From assembly GCA_017428325.1 (NCBI GenBank), contig JAFRRA010000002.1:1-64000 (forward strand): 64,000 bases of DNA, given 5' to 3'. The position numbers and the translations under genes were made by a program. The notes under the pieces are model-generated. The model was not told the origin of the DNA, made no database searches, and saw only the letters and a list, made by a program, of their open reading frames with translations. This document shows, piece by piece, positions 51,980 through 59,736 of the stretch (position 1 is its first letter; every line of letters begins with the position of its first letter). The stretch is from Bacteroidales bacterium. Its GTDB lineage: Bacteria > Bacteroidota > Bacteroidia > Bacteroidales > UBA932.

Positions 51980-52381
51980 ATGGAAAGATGTGATTTGGCG
52001 GTTGAAAGGAAGCATCAGTTAGGGTGCAATTGCTGCCAGGCTGTGTTGCTGGAGTTTGTTCCGGAGATTTCTTCTGGTTTTGGTTTGGATGCTGAGGCGC
52101 TGATGAGGCTAGGAAGCGGGTTCGGGAGCGGAATGGGAAGTATGGAAGCTACTTGCGGGGCTCTGGTAGGTGCTGGAATGGTAGTGGGGATGCTGTCTGA
52201 CGGGAAGGTTCCAACTGTGCTGAAGGCCAGGGCGATGAGTACAGAATTCAAGGCTCTGGTCGGTGCCGTTCGGTGCGCTGATATCAAGGGAGTCAAAACA
52301 AAGAAAGTGCTTTGTTCTTGCGATAACTGCGTCCGCTACGCTGTTCAAATCGCCGAGAAATATATTGATCCTCTTAAATAG
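51980..52381 (+). CDS. C_GCAxxG_C_C family (redox-type) protein
   Basis: The 133-residue protein has the spaced cysteines that name the family: CNCCQAVLLEF near residue 16, a Gly-rich GSGFGSGMGSMEATCGALVGAGMV stretch (key residues Gly and Cys at 59), and CSCDNCV near 113. Members are thought to bind a cofactor or iron-sulfur cluster; the function is unproven. Its last 8 bases overlap the end of the convergent DUF2442 gene. Confidence 0.85.
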   Translation: MERCDLAVERKHQLGCNCCQAVLLEFVPEISSGFGLDAEALMRLGSGFGSGMGSMEATCGALVGAGMVVGMLSDGKVPTVLKARAMSTEFKALVGAVRCADIKGVKTKKVLCSCDNCVRYAVQIAEKYIDPLK

Positions 52382-52814
52382 AGGACATCTTTTCCCCCAT
52401 CTCTCTAATGGCGGAGAGTATCTCTTCAGTCCTTTTTTCAGATGGTTTTTTAATACCGTAGATGTATCGGGAGAGAAGGCTTTTGTTAATGCCAATATAT
52501 CTTGCAACTTCTGAGACATTAAGCCACGGGAACTTATTGAAAGTATCTGCAATGATGTTGTTGGTGTCGGGCTCTTGTTCTACATAGAAACTGCTTATAT
52601 GAATATCTTCGTCGAGGTTGTCCCAACGGATATCATCCCCGAACTTTCCTATCTTAAAACGCTTTCTGTCCTCTTCTGATGCCTCTAACAGCAAAGGGAA
52701 CGCTTCCAACGGCCGGCTATATTCCTTATCCTCACTTGTACGGATAAAGATACGCCTGTCGCTGAACCATACCTTAAGGATGGTAATGTCTTTATTCAGC
52801 GTCAAAGTACTCAT
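52374..52814 (-). CDS. DUF2442 protein with C-terminal helix-turn-helix
   Basis: The 146-residue protein has a DUF2442 domain at residues 5-75 (VWFSDRRIFIRTSEDKEYSRPLEAFPLLLEAS, KIGKFGDDIRWDNLDEDIHI as regions). A C-terminal HTH follows (about 92-135: VSEVARYIGINKSLLSRYIYGIKKPS). It overlaps the upstream DUF4160 gene by 23 bases. The two families are regular partners and resemble a toxin-antitoxin pair in layout, with this one as the probable DNA-binding autoregulator; activity is unproven. Confidence 0.85.
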   Translation of the reverse strand: MSTLTLNKDITILKVWFSDRRIFIRTSEDKEYSRPLEAFPLLLEASEEDRKRFKIGKFGDDIRWDNLDEDIHISSFYVEQEPDTNNIIADTFNKFPWLNVSEVARYIGINKSLLSRYIYGIKKPSEKRTEEILSAIREMGEKMSSI

Positions 52815-53028
52815 TCCAAGAGTTTATGATATCTTCTTTGTAGAGTCTCACCGCCTCTACAGCTCTCTTCAAATCTTTCGGTTTCAGCCCCTTGTTTTCT
52901 ATCACCTCGGCCGTCCCCACATCTATTTTGGCTTTCCCGTCTCCACTCTCTACGTGAACGTGAATTGGTAAATGTTCTTCTGAGTAGAAGTAAAAACGCA
53001 AGCCAAATAAAAACAAAATAGTTGGCAT
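52792..53028 (-). CDS. DUF4160 protein
   Basis: The 78-residue protein starts MPTILFLFGLRFYFYSEEHLP and has HVHVESGDGKAKIDV, the core of DUF4160. It is the upstream gene of the DUF4160-DUF2442 pair. Its ATG is inside a perfect palindrome (see 53024-53046), so expression is probably controlled there. Function is unknown. Confidence 0.87.
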   Translation of the reverse strand: MPTILFLFGLRFYFYSEEHLPIHVHVESGDGKAKIDVGTAEVIENKGLKPKDLKRAVEAVRLYKEDIINSWNEYFDAE

Positions 53029-53046
53029 AAACGTTCCTTTTATGCC
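53024..53046. promoter_or_regulatory. Palindrome over the DUF4160 start codon
   Basis: GGCATAAA (53024-53031) and TTTATGCC (53039-53046) form a perfect 8-7-8 inverted repeat. The minus-strand ATG (53028-53026) lies inside the left arm and the predicted transcription start falls near the right arm. It may be an operator or an mRNA hairpin that hides the start codon. Confidence 0.6.
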
Positions 53047-53047
53047 A

Positions 53048-53055
53048 CGAATATA
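53048..53055 (-). promoter_or_regulatory. Promoter -7 element of DUF4160-DUF2442
   Basis: The minus strand reads TATATTCG, one base off TAnnTTTG, directly beside the palindrome. Confidence 0.45.
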
Positions 53056-53081
53056 GGGATAAATTTTTATACCCGCAAGTT

Positions 53082-53927
53082 TTAGCGTTGGTTTTTCAGG
53101 ATTTCATATTCCTTGCGGGCGGCCTCGAGGTGTTTGAGGAAGCGGGGACTGTTGTGCATTGCGGCAAAGGTGGTTGATCCAACCAGATAGCCGGCATTGA
53201 CATCACTTTGCCAGTGGGCGCCGACAATGACACGGCTTTCTCCGTACTGGTAACCGCGTTCCAGAATCTTGTCTTCAAGTTCAGGCGCTATCTCCGCAAG
53301 GGCAAGGGCTGTGGCCCATCCCAGGGCGGTATGGCCGGAAGGGTAACTGCCGTTGCCTCTTAGAGACTCGTCATCAAATTCTCCCCAGAGAGAATCACCC
53401 ATAAGCTCAAACGGGCGGAGGCGCTGGTATTTACTCTTGGGGCTTGCAGTTGCGGCATGGGCTGTTTCTCCGGCATAGAGCATGAACTGGTAGATTGCAG
53501 GGGTCGTATCAGGATGGATAACAAATCCGAAGACCTCGGAGTATATGGTACACATCCTGACAATGCCAAAGAGGGATTCTAGGCTTGCCTGCCGGCCCCT
53601 TTCTGTCGGGCGGATGGACTTGCCCCATTTCCACCGGGCGTAATCGCCCTTGAACAGGGCGTTTGTAGTATCGGACGGTGGAGGTGCCGGAAGGAATATG
53701 GCGGCATCAGGGAGAGTGCCGGCAATATAAAGGGAATCTTTGGGCAATAACCATTGGGGAATGGTGTCGTACTGGAACTTGTTGATGTCTGAAGCAGGGA
53801 CAAACAGAGGAGAAACTGTTTCAGCGACAGTTTTGGCGTTTTTTGAAGTAGTTTCTACAATCTTGGGAGAACATCCCGCCGTCAGGAGGATAAGGGCAAA
53901 TAAGCCCACTGCAATGCGATTTGGCAT
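53082..53927 (-). CDS. Class A acid phosphatase (PhoN/PAP2-type) lipoprotein
   Basis: The 281-residue exported enzyme has a lipobox LTAGC (Cys19). The three PAP2/class A motifs are intact: KSKYQRLRP (K-x6-RP), GSYPSGH, and SRVIVGAHWQSD (SR-x5-H-x3-D). It should release phosphate from organic phosphoesters in the periplasm. It is the last of three minus-strand genes, 10 bases after the amphipathic-tail protein gene. Confidence 0.92.
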   Translation of the reverse strand: MPNRIAVGLFALILLTAGCSPKIVETTSKNAKTVAETVSPLFVPASDINKFQYDTIPQWLLPKDSLYIAGTLPDAAIFLPAPPPSDTTNALFKGDYARWKWGKSIRPTERGRQASLESLFGIVRMCTIYSEVFGFVIHPDTTPAIYQFMLYAGETAHAATASPKSKYQRLRPFELMGDSLWGEFDDESLRGNGSYPSGHTALGWATALALAEIAPELEDKILERGYQYGESRVIVGAHWQSDVNAGYLVGSTTFAAMHNSPRFLKHLEAARKEYEILKNQR

Positions 53928-53937
53928 ATAGGTCTGA

Positions 53938-54768
53938 TTATTCTGATGCTTTGTCTTTTTTCTTGAAGGTGTTCTTTACGCTGCGCCAGGCTGTTTTGGC
54001 TCCGTTGGCTGCGCTCTTGGCGATTCTCTTGGCCTTTCTGGAAACCTTGCCTGCACCTTCCTTGGTCTTGTCCCAGGCCTCTTCAGCTCCGTCTGCAACC
54101 TTGTCTGCGGTATCTTCAGCCCTGCCGGCAATCTTGTCGCCGATCTCCGAAGCTTTTTCCTTTACCTTCTCCTTGAATTCCTTGCCCTTCTCCTTGGCTT
54201 TCTGGCCAGAACGCTGGACTTTGTCGCCGAGGCTTTCCACAGCGTCACCGATGTTGCCCATCGTGGCGTCAAGGGCGTTTTCTTTGTTTATGAAGGTGGC
54301 AACGGTTACCTCGCCGTCAGCTGTCGTGATACAGATGTTGTTTTTCTGGAGATCCCTGTCTCCGTTCTTGAAGTTTCCCCAGTAGCAGGAAATGTCTCCA
54401 TCCTCGTCATTGAGGTCGGTTACAGTAGGTTTGCCGTAGGTATCACAGAGCCAGCTCTTGAGTACCTGGTAACGGGTAGGGTTGAGGGTGGCGTTTGCAT
54501 CGGTGAATAGAATGATCTCACCTATAGTTTCCCTTTCATTGTCAGGAATGATGGTTGCGGTTACGTCTATTCCGTTGATTTTGCCCTGGAGAGTCGTCTG
54601 GTCCGCCTCTACAGCTTTCCAGCCGGCCTTTTCAAGTTTCTTTACGAAGTTTTCCTCAGAGGTGTTGAGGGAATGGGAGCCGAACTTGACGTTCTTGATT
54701 GTCTTTTGGGCGGAGAGGCTTGCCACTGTAAGCAAAGCGGCCGCCAGTAAAATAAGAGTCCTTTTCAT
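53938..54768 (-). CDS. Exported protein with amphipathic Lys/Ala/Glu-rich tail
   Basis: The 276-residue protein has a signal peptide (MKRTLILLAAALLTVASLSAQ region). Residues 22-160 form a compact unrecognised domain with a CYWG turn. The last 110 residues are a low-complexity helical tail rich in Lys, Glu, Ala and Gly, with 11-residue-like periodicity (GDKIAGRAEDTADKVADGAEE), as in LEA or apolipoprotein-type helices. Binding to membrane, lipid or nucleic acid is possible. I use the ATG at 54768 rather than 54834, since the latter overlaps nhaA and lacks a signal. Confidence 0.72.
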   Translation of the reverse strand: MKRTLILLAAALLTVASLSAQKTIKNVKFGSHSLNTSEENFVKKLEKAGWKAVEADQTTLQGKINGIDVTATIIPDNERETIGEIILFTDANATLNPTRYQVLKSWLCDTYGKPTVTDLNDEDGDISCYWGNFKNGDRDLQKNNICITTADGEVTVATFINKENALDATMGNIGDAVESLGDKVQRSGQKAKEKGKEFKEKVKEKASEIGDKIAGRAEDTADKVADGAEEAWDKTKEGAGKVSRKAKRIAKSAANGAKTAWRSVKNTFKKKDKASE

Positions 54769-54814
54769 TGCAGTGGGTATTTGCGTATGCAATTTACTGC
54801 AAATTCCGTTCAAT

Positions 54815-56209
54815 TCAACTCTTTTTACGGACAATATTTACGAGGAATATACCCAGGAGGGCTGCAATCAGCGAGCCCATAAGCACTGCAACCTTACCCA
54901 TATCCCTGAGGACGGTGGCGTGCTGAGGATAGTCTCCGAAGGAAAGGGTATCCACAAAGATGGACATTGTGAAGCCGATACCTCCCAGGCAGGCAACTGC
55001 GAAGAGCATCGCCCAGGTGGCTTTTGCTGGCATCGCACCGACTTTGCTCTTTACTGCAAGGAAGCTGGCCAGGGTGATTCCTATAGGTTTTCCGAGAACA
55101 AGACCGGCCACGATACCGAGGCTTACGCTTCCCAGTTCAGGGCTGAACTTGAATATGTTGAAGTATTCCAGGCTAGGGATGGTTACGCCGGCGTTTGCAA
55201 GGGCGAAGACCGGCATGATGATGAAGTTCACCCACGGGCTGAGAGCATGTTCCAGACGGTAGCTCATACCGATGCTGTTGGTGGCAGTGGCGCTTATCTG
55301 GCGCAGGACGTGCCTCTGCGGTCCGTTAGGGAAGCCGCATTCCTCCTCGATGGAATCATATTCTTCCAGCTTTTTGGCGTAGGTTTCTTTCTTGCGGCGG
55401 TAGTATTCCTTGCTGTATCTCGGGGTGAAAGGAACCAGGAAAGCCATTACCACTCCGCTCATCGTGGCATGGACTCCGGAATAATAGAAGAGCACCCATA
55501 CTGCGATTGCCGGAATGAAGTAGAACCAAGGCCTCTTTTCGCCGAGCTTGTTCATCAGCAGGATGAGAAGAATCAGGAAGACTGCAATACCCAGAAGTCC
55601 CAGGTTGATGCTTCCGCCGTAGAAAATGGCCACGACCAGAATAGCGATAAGGTCATCTGCGATAGCAAGGGCGGTAAGGAAGACTTTCAGCGATACCGGA
55701 ACCTTGTTGCCCAGGATAGCGAGTATTCCTACCGCAAATGCTATATCCGTGGCGGTAGGGATTCCCCAGCCGCTGCCGGATGCGGTTCCGTGGTTGATGA
55801 GGGTATAGATAAGGGCCGGGACAGCCACTCCGCCGAAAGCCGCGATGACAGGCATAATGGCTTTCTTCGGCGATGAGAGTTCTCCGTTTGTGACCTCTCT
55901 CTTGATCTCCAGGCCCACGGTGAAGAAGAAGACCACCATCAGGATATCGTTGATGAACTTCTCCACTGTCATCTCCCTCGGGAAACTGAAAGTATGTCCG
56001 CCAGGAGAAGTCACGTTGATGGAAAGTCCTGTTTCCAGAATATGATGGTATGCGTCCTTTGTCCACGGCAGGTTTGCCAGGAGCATTGCGATGATAACAA
56101 ACGCTATGAGGATTACACCCTGTGCCCACGGCTGCTTGGTGAATTTCTTGCCACGGGTCTCAAGGTTAATTACGCTTTTGTTCCAGGTATATACAGGTAT
56201 CAGTTTCAT
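54815..56209 (-). CDS. nhaA: Na+/H+ antiporter NhaA
   Basis: The 464-residue protein has about 12 membrane segments. Conserved parts include FFFTVGLEIKREVTNGEL, TATDIAFAVGIL and FLTALAIADDLIAILVVA, whose two adjacent Asp residues are the ion site of NhaA. It is about 70 residues longer than E. coli NhaA, because of a charged loop of about 60 residues (YRRKKETYAKKLEEYDSIEEE, near 265-300) in the middle. It exchanges Na+ for H+ to control pH and salt. Confidence 0.94.
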   Translation of the reverse strand: MKLIPVYTWNKSVINLETRGKKFTKQPWAQGVILIAFVIIAMLLANLPWTKDAYHHILETGLSINVTSPGGHTFSFPREMTVEKFINDILMVVFFFTVGLEIKREVTNGELSSPKKAIMPVIAAFGGVAVPALIYTLINHGTASGSGWGIPTATDIAFAVGILAILGNKVPVSLKVFLTALAIADDLIAILVVAIFYGGSINLGLLGIAVFLILLILLMNKLGEKRPWFYFIPAIAVWVLFYYSGVHATMSGVVMAFLVPFTPRYSKEYYRRKKETYAKKLEEYDSIEEECGFPNGPQRHVLRQISATATNSIGMSYRLEHALSPWVNFIIMPVFALANAGVTIPSLEYFNIFKFSPELGSVSLGIVAGLVLGKPIGITLASFLAVKSKVGAMPAKATWAMLFAVACLGGIGFTMSIFVDTLSFGDYPQHATVLRDMGKVAVLMGSLIAALLGIFLVNIVRKKS

Positions 56210-56235
56210 ATCTTTTCCCTCTTTCTTTCGGGGCG

Positions 56236-56243
56236 CAAAAGTA
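56236..56243 (-). promoter_or_regulatory. Promoter -7 element of nhaA
   Basis: The minus strand reads TACTTTTG, an exact TAnnTTTG match, 26 bases before the nhaA start. Confidence 0.55.
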
Positions 56244-56284
56244 ATCTTTTTCCGCCCTCGTTGTCATCGTAGATGAAACTTCTG

Positions 56285-56292
56285 TAACTTTG
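56285..56292 (+). promoter_or_regulatory. Promoter -7 element of GNAT gene, nearly leaderless
   Basis: TAACTTTG is an exact TAnnTTTG match ending only 4 bases before the ATG at 56297, so the mRNA would begin at or next to the start codon. Confidence 0.5.
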
Positions 56293-56296
56293 CTAT

Positions 56297-56782
56297 ATGC
56301 AGAACAAGGGAAATATCACAGTACGCCGTGCGCAGGCATCTGACCTGCAGATTGTAAACAAGCTGCTCTACCAGGTGGAAGACCTTCACCGTGTGGGCCG
56401 TCCGGACCTTTTCAAGCCGGGTGAGAAGAAATACACTGACGGGCAGCTTCTGGATATTTTCCTCTGCGACCGGACCCCTGTGTTTGTGGCCGAGGAAGGG
56501 GAGCAGGTGCTGGGGTACGTGTTCTGCATCCTTCAGGAAACCAAAGGTTCAAAGGCGATGTTCGACCACACGACTCTCTACATAGACGATCTGTGTGTGG
56601 ATGAATGTGCCAGAGGAAAAGGTGTTGGAAAGATATTGTACGACTATACCCTGGACTATGCCCGCAGCTTAGGATGCCATAACGTGACCCTGCACGTGTG
56701 GGACAAAAACCCGGGAGCCCGCACCTTCTACGAGAAGATGGGGATGGGTATCCAGCAGACTACAATGGAAGTTATCCTATAG
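56297..56782 (+). CDS. GNAT-family N-acetyltransferase
   Basis: The 161-residue enzyme has the GNAT core: ITVRRAQASDLQIV at the N-terminus, LCVDECARGKGVGKILYDY (the acetyl-CoA pyrophosphate loop R/Q-x-x-G-x-G/A) near residue 100, and NPGARTFYEKMGM near 140. The substrate cannot be told from sequence. The gene appears to make a leaderless message and overlaps the 3' end of gltX by 11 bases. Confidence 0.88.
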   Translation: MQNKGNITVRRAQASDLQIVNKLLYQVEDLHRVGRPDLFKPGEKKYTDGQLLDIFLCDRTPVFVAEEGEQVLGYVFCILQETKGSKAMFDHTTLYIDDLCVDECARGKGVGKILYDYTLDYARSLGCHNVTLHVWDKNPGARTFYEKMGMGIQQTTMEVIL

Positions 56783-58382
56783 CTTCTAGCCCTTTGCGGA
56801 TACGGCTCAGAGTTTCCTCCTTTCCAATGAAATAGATTATATCCGAGATTCCGAGTCCGCGGGTATTGCCCGTGAAGAACAGGCGCAGTGTATTCATCAC
56901 CTGGCCCATCTTCCATTCCTTGGCTTTTATGTAACCGGTAAGAAGCTCCTCAATCTTCTCGCAGCACCCGCTCTTGTAATTCTCTGGAGTTGCCTCGTCT
57001 GTGAAAGTCGGGAAAGTGTTCTCGGCGATGAGCTTGCAGATCTCTTCTGCATGGCTGAGGTTTTCCGGAGTGCAGAACTTCTTGACATCGTTCTCGTCGT
57101 ATGCGGCAGGAGCGGTGAAGAGGGCTTTGCTGATGTCCCAGAACTCGTTTGCGAAGTGTGCCCTTTCCTTGATCAGAGCGCAGACTTCTGCCAGGTACTT
57201 GTCTGAGAACTTGCCTCTTATGTCATCGCTGAGCATAGGTCTGAATTCAGAAGCCAACTGCTGGGGAGTGCGGCGTCTGAGATACTGCTCGTTAAACCAC
57301 TTTGCCTTTTCCACGTTGAACTTGGCCCCGGATTTAATAACTCTTTCAAGACTGAAAACAGGGATGAGTTCCTCAAGGGTGAATAGTTCCTGCTCTGTTC
57401 CAGGATTCCATCCAAGCAGGGCAAGCAGGTTTACGAAAGCCTCCGGATAATAACCGTCTTCTCTGTAACCTCTTGATATTTCTCCGGTTTCAGGATTAGT
57501 CCACTTGAGAGGGAAAACAGGGAACCCGAGGCGGTCTCCGTCTCTCTTGCTGAGTTTGCCCTTGCCGTCCGGCTTGAGAAGGAGGCTGAGGTGTGCAAAC
57601 CTAGGCATTGTGTCTTCCCATCCGAAAGCCTTGTAGAGCAGATAATGGAGGGGAAGGCTAGGGAGCCATTCTGCACCGCGGATAACCTCCGTTATTTCCA
57701 TAAGATGGTCATCCACAATGTTGGCAAGATGGTATGTAGGGAGCTGGTCTGCAGCTTTCCACAACACCTTGTCGTCCAGTGTGTTTGTCTCCACCTCCAT
57801 CTCTCCGCGGATGAGGTCGTCCATCTTCACGGTCTGGCCTTCCGGAATCTTGAAGCGGATGGTCCAGGTGTCCGTAGTCTCTATGAGTTTCTTCACCTCG
57901 TCTGCCGGCAGGGTGAGGGAGTTTTTCAGAGTCTTCCTCGATTCGTAGTTGTATATGAAAGTCTGGTGGTTGGCTTCCGCCTCGGCTCTCAGTTTTGAGA
58001 GTTCTTCTCCTGAGTCAAAGGCGTAGTAAGCATAGCCGTTTGCTACAAGTTGCTCTGCATACTGGCGGTAGAGTGGTTTGCGCTCGCTCTGGCGATATGG
58101 GGCGTGAGGGTTCTTCCCGCTCTTTTCGGAGGCGATGGTGTACTTGCCGTCCTTGAATTCTATTCCCTCGTCCGGGACAATGCCGCACCAGGCCAGGGAC
58201 TCCAGTATGTAATCCTCTGCTCCCGGAACGAATCGCTGAGAATCAGTGTCCTCTATTCTCAATATGAATTTTCCGCCTTTCTGCTTTGCATATAAGTAGT
58301 TGTAGAGCGCGGTCCTTACGCCGCCCATATGAAGCGGGCCGGTTGGACTCGGCGCAAATCTTACTCTTGTCTGTCTTGCCAT
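56772..58382 (-). CDS. gltX: Glutamyl-tRNA synthetase
   Basis: Class I synthetase of 536 residues. The HIGH-type motif is FAPSPTGPLHMGGVRTALYNYL (key His and Gly-Gly near residue 18) and the KMSKS-type motif is GKLSKRDGDRLGFP near 250. It charges tRNA-Glu. The C-terminal helical anticodon-binding part is present. It is downstream of ftsZ, 10 bases away. Confidence 0.95.
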   Translation of the reverse strand: MARQTRVRFAPSPTGPLHMGGVRTALYNYLYAKQKGGKFILRIEDTDSQRFVPGAEDYILESLAWCGIVPDEGIEFKDGKYTIASEKSGKNPHAPYRQSERKPLYRQYAEQLVANGYAYYAFDSGEELSKLRAEAEANHQTFIYNYESRKTLKNSLTLPADEVKKLIETTDTWTIRFKIPEGQTVKMDDLIRGEMEVETNTLDDKVLWKAADQLPTYHLANIVDDHLMEITEVIRGAEWLPSLPLHYLLYKAFGWEDTMPRFAHLSLLLKPDGKGKLSKRDGDRLGFPVFPLKWTNPETGEISRGYREDGYYPEAFVNLLALLGWNPGTEQELFTLEELIPVFSLERVIKSGAKFNVEKAKWFNEQYLRRRTPQQLASEFRPMLSDDIRGKFSDKYLAEVCALIKERAHFANEFWDISKALFTAPAAYDENDVKKFCTPENLSHAEEICKLIAENTFPTFTDEATPENYKSGCCEKIEELLTGYIKAKEWKMGQVMNTLRLFFTGNTRGLGISDIIYFIGKEETLSRIRKGLEAIG

Positions 58383-58392
58383 AATTTTCCTG

Positions 58393-59715
58393 TTAGTCCT
58401 GTGTCTGATGCAGGTATCTGTTGTTTGTAGTTATGGATGGCTTTTCTCCTACGTTTGTTATCGAGAGGGTTGCGCTGTTGTTTATTCCGCCAGGATTCTT
58501 CCTCTGGTTCATGCGCTCGAAAGCCGAAGTCTCCTCAAGCCTCTGGATTTCGCTTTCGTCATCGGTGATGAGGACAGGCTTGCTTCCCGGCCTTCTCTTT
58601 TCAGGCTTTATGTCGATTATAAAGGTCGGCTCCTGTTCCGCTTTCCTCTTTTTCATAGGATCAGGACGTACAATCTGCTCGTCTCCCCGGCCCGGGATTA
58701 TTATATTGCCACCATCCACATCCGGAAGGTTGAGAACATCGAATCCGGTGGCTATCACGGTGATGCGCACCTTGTTGCCCAAAGTCGGGTCGTTGACGAT
58801 ACCTCTCTTGAAATTGTCCGGCTGGCCTGTGTAGCTTTTGACGGCTTCCAGTGCCTGCTGAAGTTCAGCCATAGTGAAACTGCTGCTTTCGCAGCTGATA
58901 TTGATCAGAAGTCCCTTGGAGGATTTAAGGTCGCAATCTCCCAGAAGAGGAGACTTGAAGGCTTCCTCTACAGCCAGTTCGGCCCTGCCTTCTCCCTCTG
59001 CCTCTCCGATTCCCATAGTGGCCATTCCGCTGTCTCCCATAACCATCCTCACGTCGTTCATATCCACATTTATGTCTCCCTCCTTGGTTATGACCTCTGA
59101 AATACTCTTGACTGCTGTTACCAGGACGTCATTGGCCTTCTTGAATCCCTCGCTCATTGTAAGGCCTCCGAACACGCTGTAAATCTTCTGATTGTCTATG
59201 ATGAGTATGCTGTCCACATATTGGCGGAGTTCTCTAAGTCCGTCCATGGCGCGCCTGAGGAATGCCGCTCCCTCGTCGCGGAACGGGAGTGTGACAACCC
59301 CAACAACCAGCTTGCCCATAGATTTTGCTATCTCAGCGATGACAGGTGCCGCTCCGGTTCCCGTACCTCCTCCCAGGCAGGCGGTAACGAATACCATCTC
59401 AATCCTGTTAGGAATGGCTCTCTTGATATTTTCCTTGCTGGCAAGAGCCGCTTCACGTCCCACCTTAGGGTTGCATCCGGCTCCCAGATGGCGGGCCACA
59501 TTCGGGCCAAGTATCAGTTTCTCGTCCACGCGGTTTTTCTTTAGGGCCTGCTCGTCTGTGTTGCAGATCATAAGATCTACGTTGGCGATATCTTTCATAT
59601 ATATCTCCTCAACAACGTTGCAGCCTCCACCGCCCACACCGATGACCTTAATTATGGCGTTGGACTCGGAAAAGTCTATCGGATAGTCGCTTATGTTCTC
59701 GTCGTATAATTCCAT
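58393..59715 (-). CDS. ftsZ: Cell division GTPase FtsZ
   Basis: The 440-residue tubulin homologue has the GTP-binding signature GGGTGTGAAP near residue 115 and the T7 loop NVDMNDVRMVM. A charged linker (about 330-425) is longer than in many bacteria and ends in a short tail. It forms the division ring. It is in an operon order murC-ftsQ-ftsA-ftsZ read on the minus strand. Confidence 0.96.
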   Translation of the reverse strand: MELYDENISDYPIDFSESNAIIKVIGVGGGGCNVVEEIYMKDIANVDLMICNTDEQALKKNRVDEKLILGPNVARHLGAGCNPKVGREAALASKENIKRAIPNRIEMVFVTACLGGGTGTGAAPVIAEIAKSMGKLVVGVVTLPFRDEGAAFLRRAMDGLRELRQYVDSILIIDNQKIYSVFGGLTMSEGFKKANDVLVTAVKSISEVITKEGDINVDMNDVRMVMGDSGMATMGIGEAEGEGRAELAVEEAFKSPLLGDCDLKSSKGLLINISCESSSFTMAELQQALEAVKSYTGQPDNFKRGIVNDPTLGNKVRITVIATGFDVLNLPDVDGGNIIIPGRGDEQIVRPDPMKKRKAEQEPTFIIDIKPEKRRPGSKPVLITDDESEIQRLEETSAFERMNQRKNPGGINNSATLSITNVGEKPSITTNNRYLHQTQD

Positions 59716-59736
59716 AGCTCTGGATTATTGTGCTGG

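Noticed and set aside
54482..55876. 464-codon open frame on the plus strand
   Set aside because: Antisense to nhaA and its neighbour; His/Glu-rich shadow composition.
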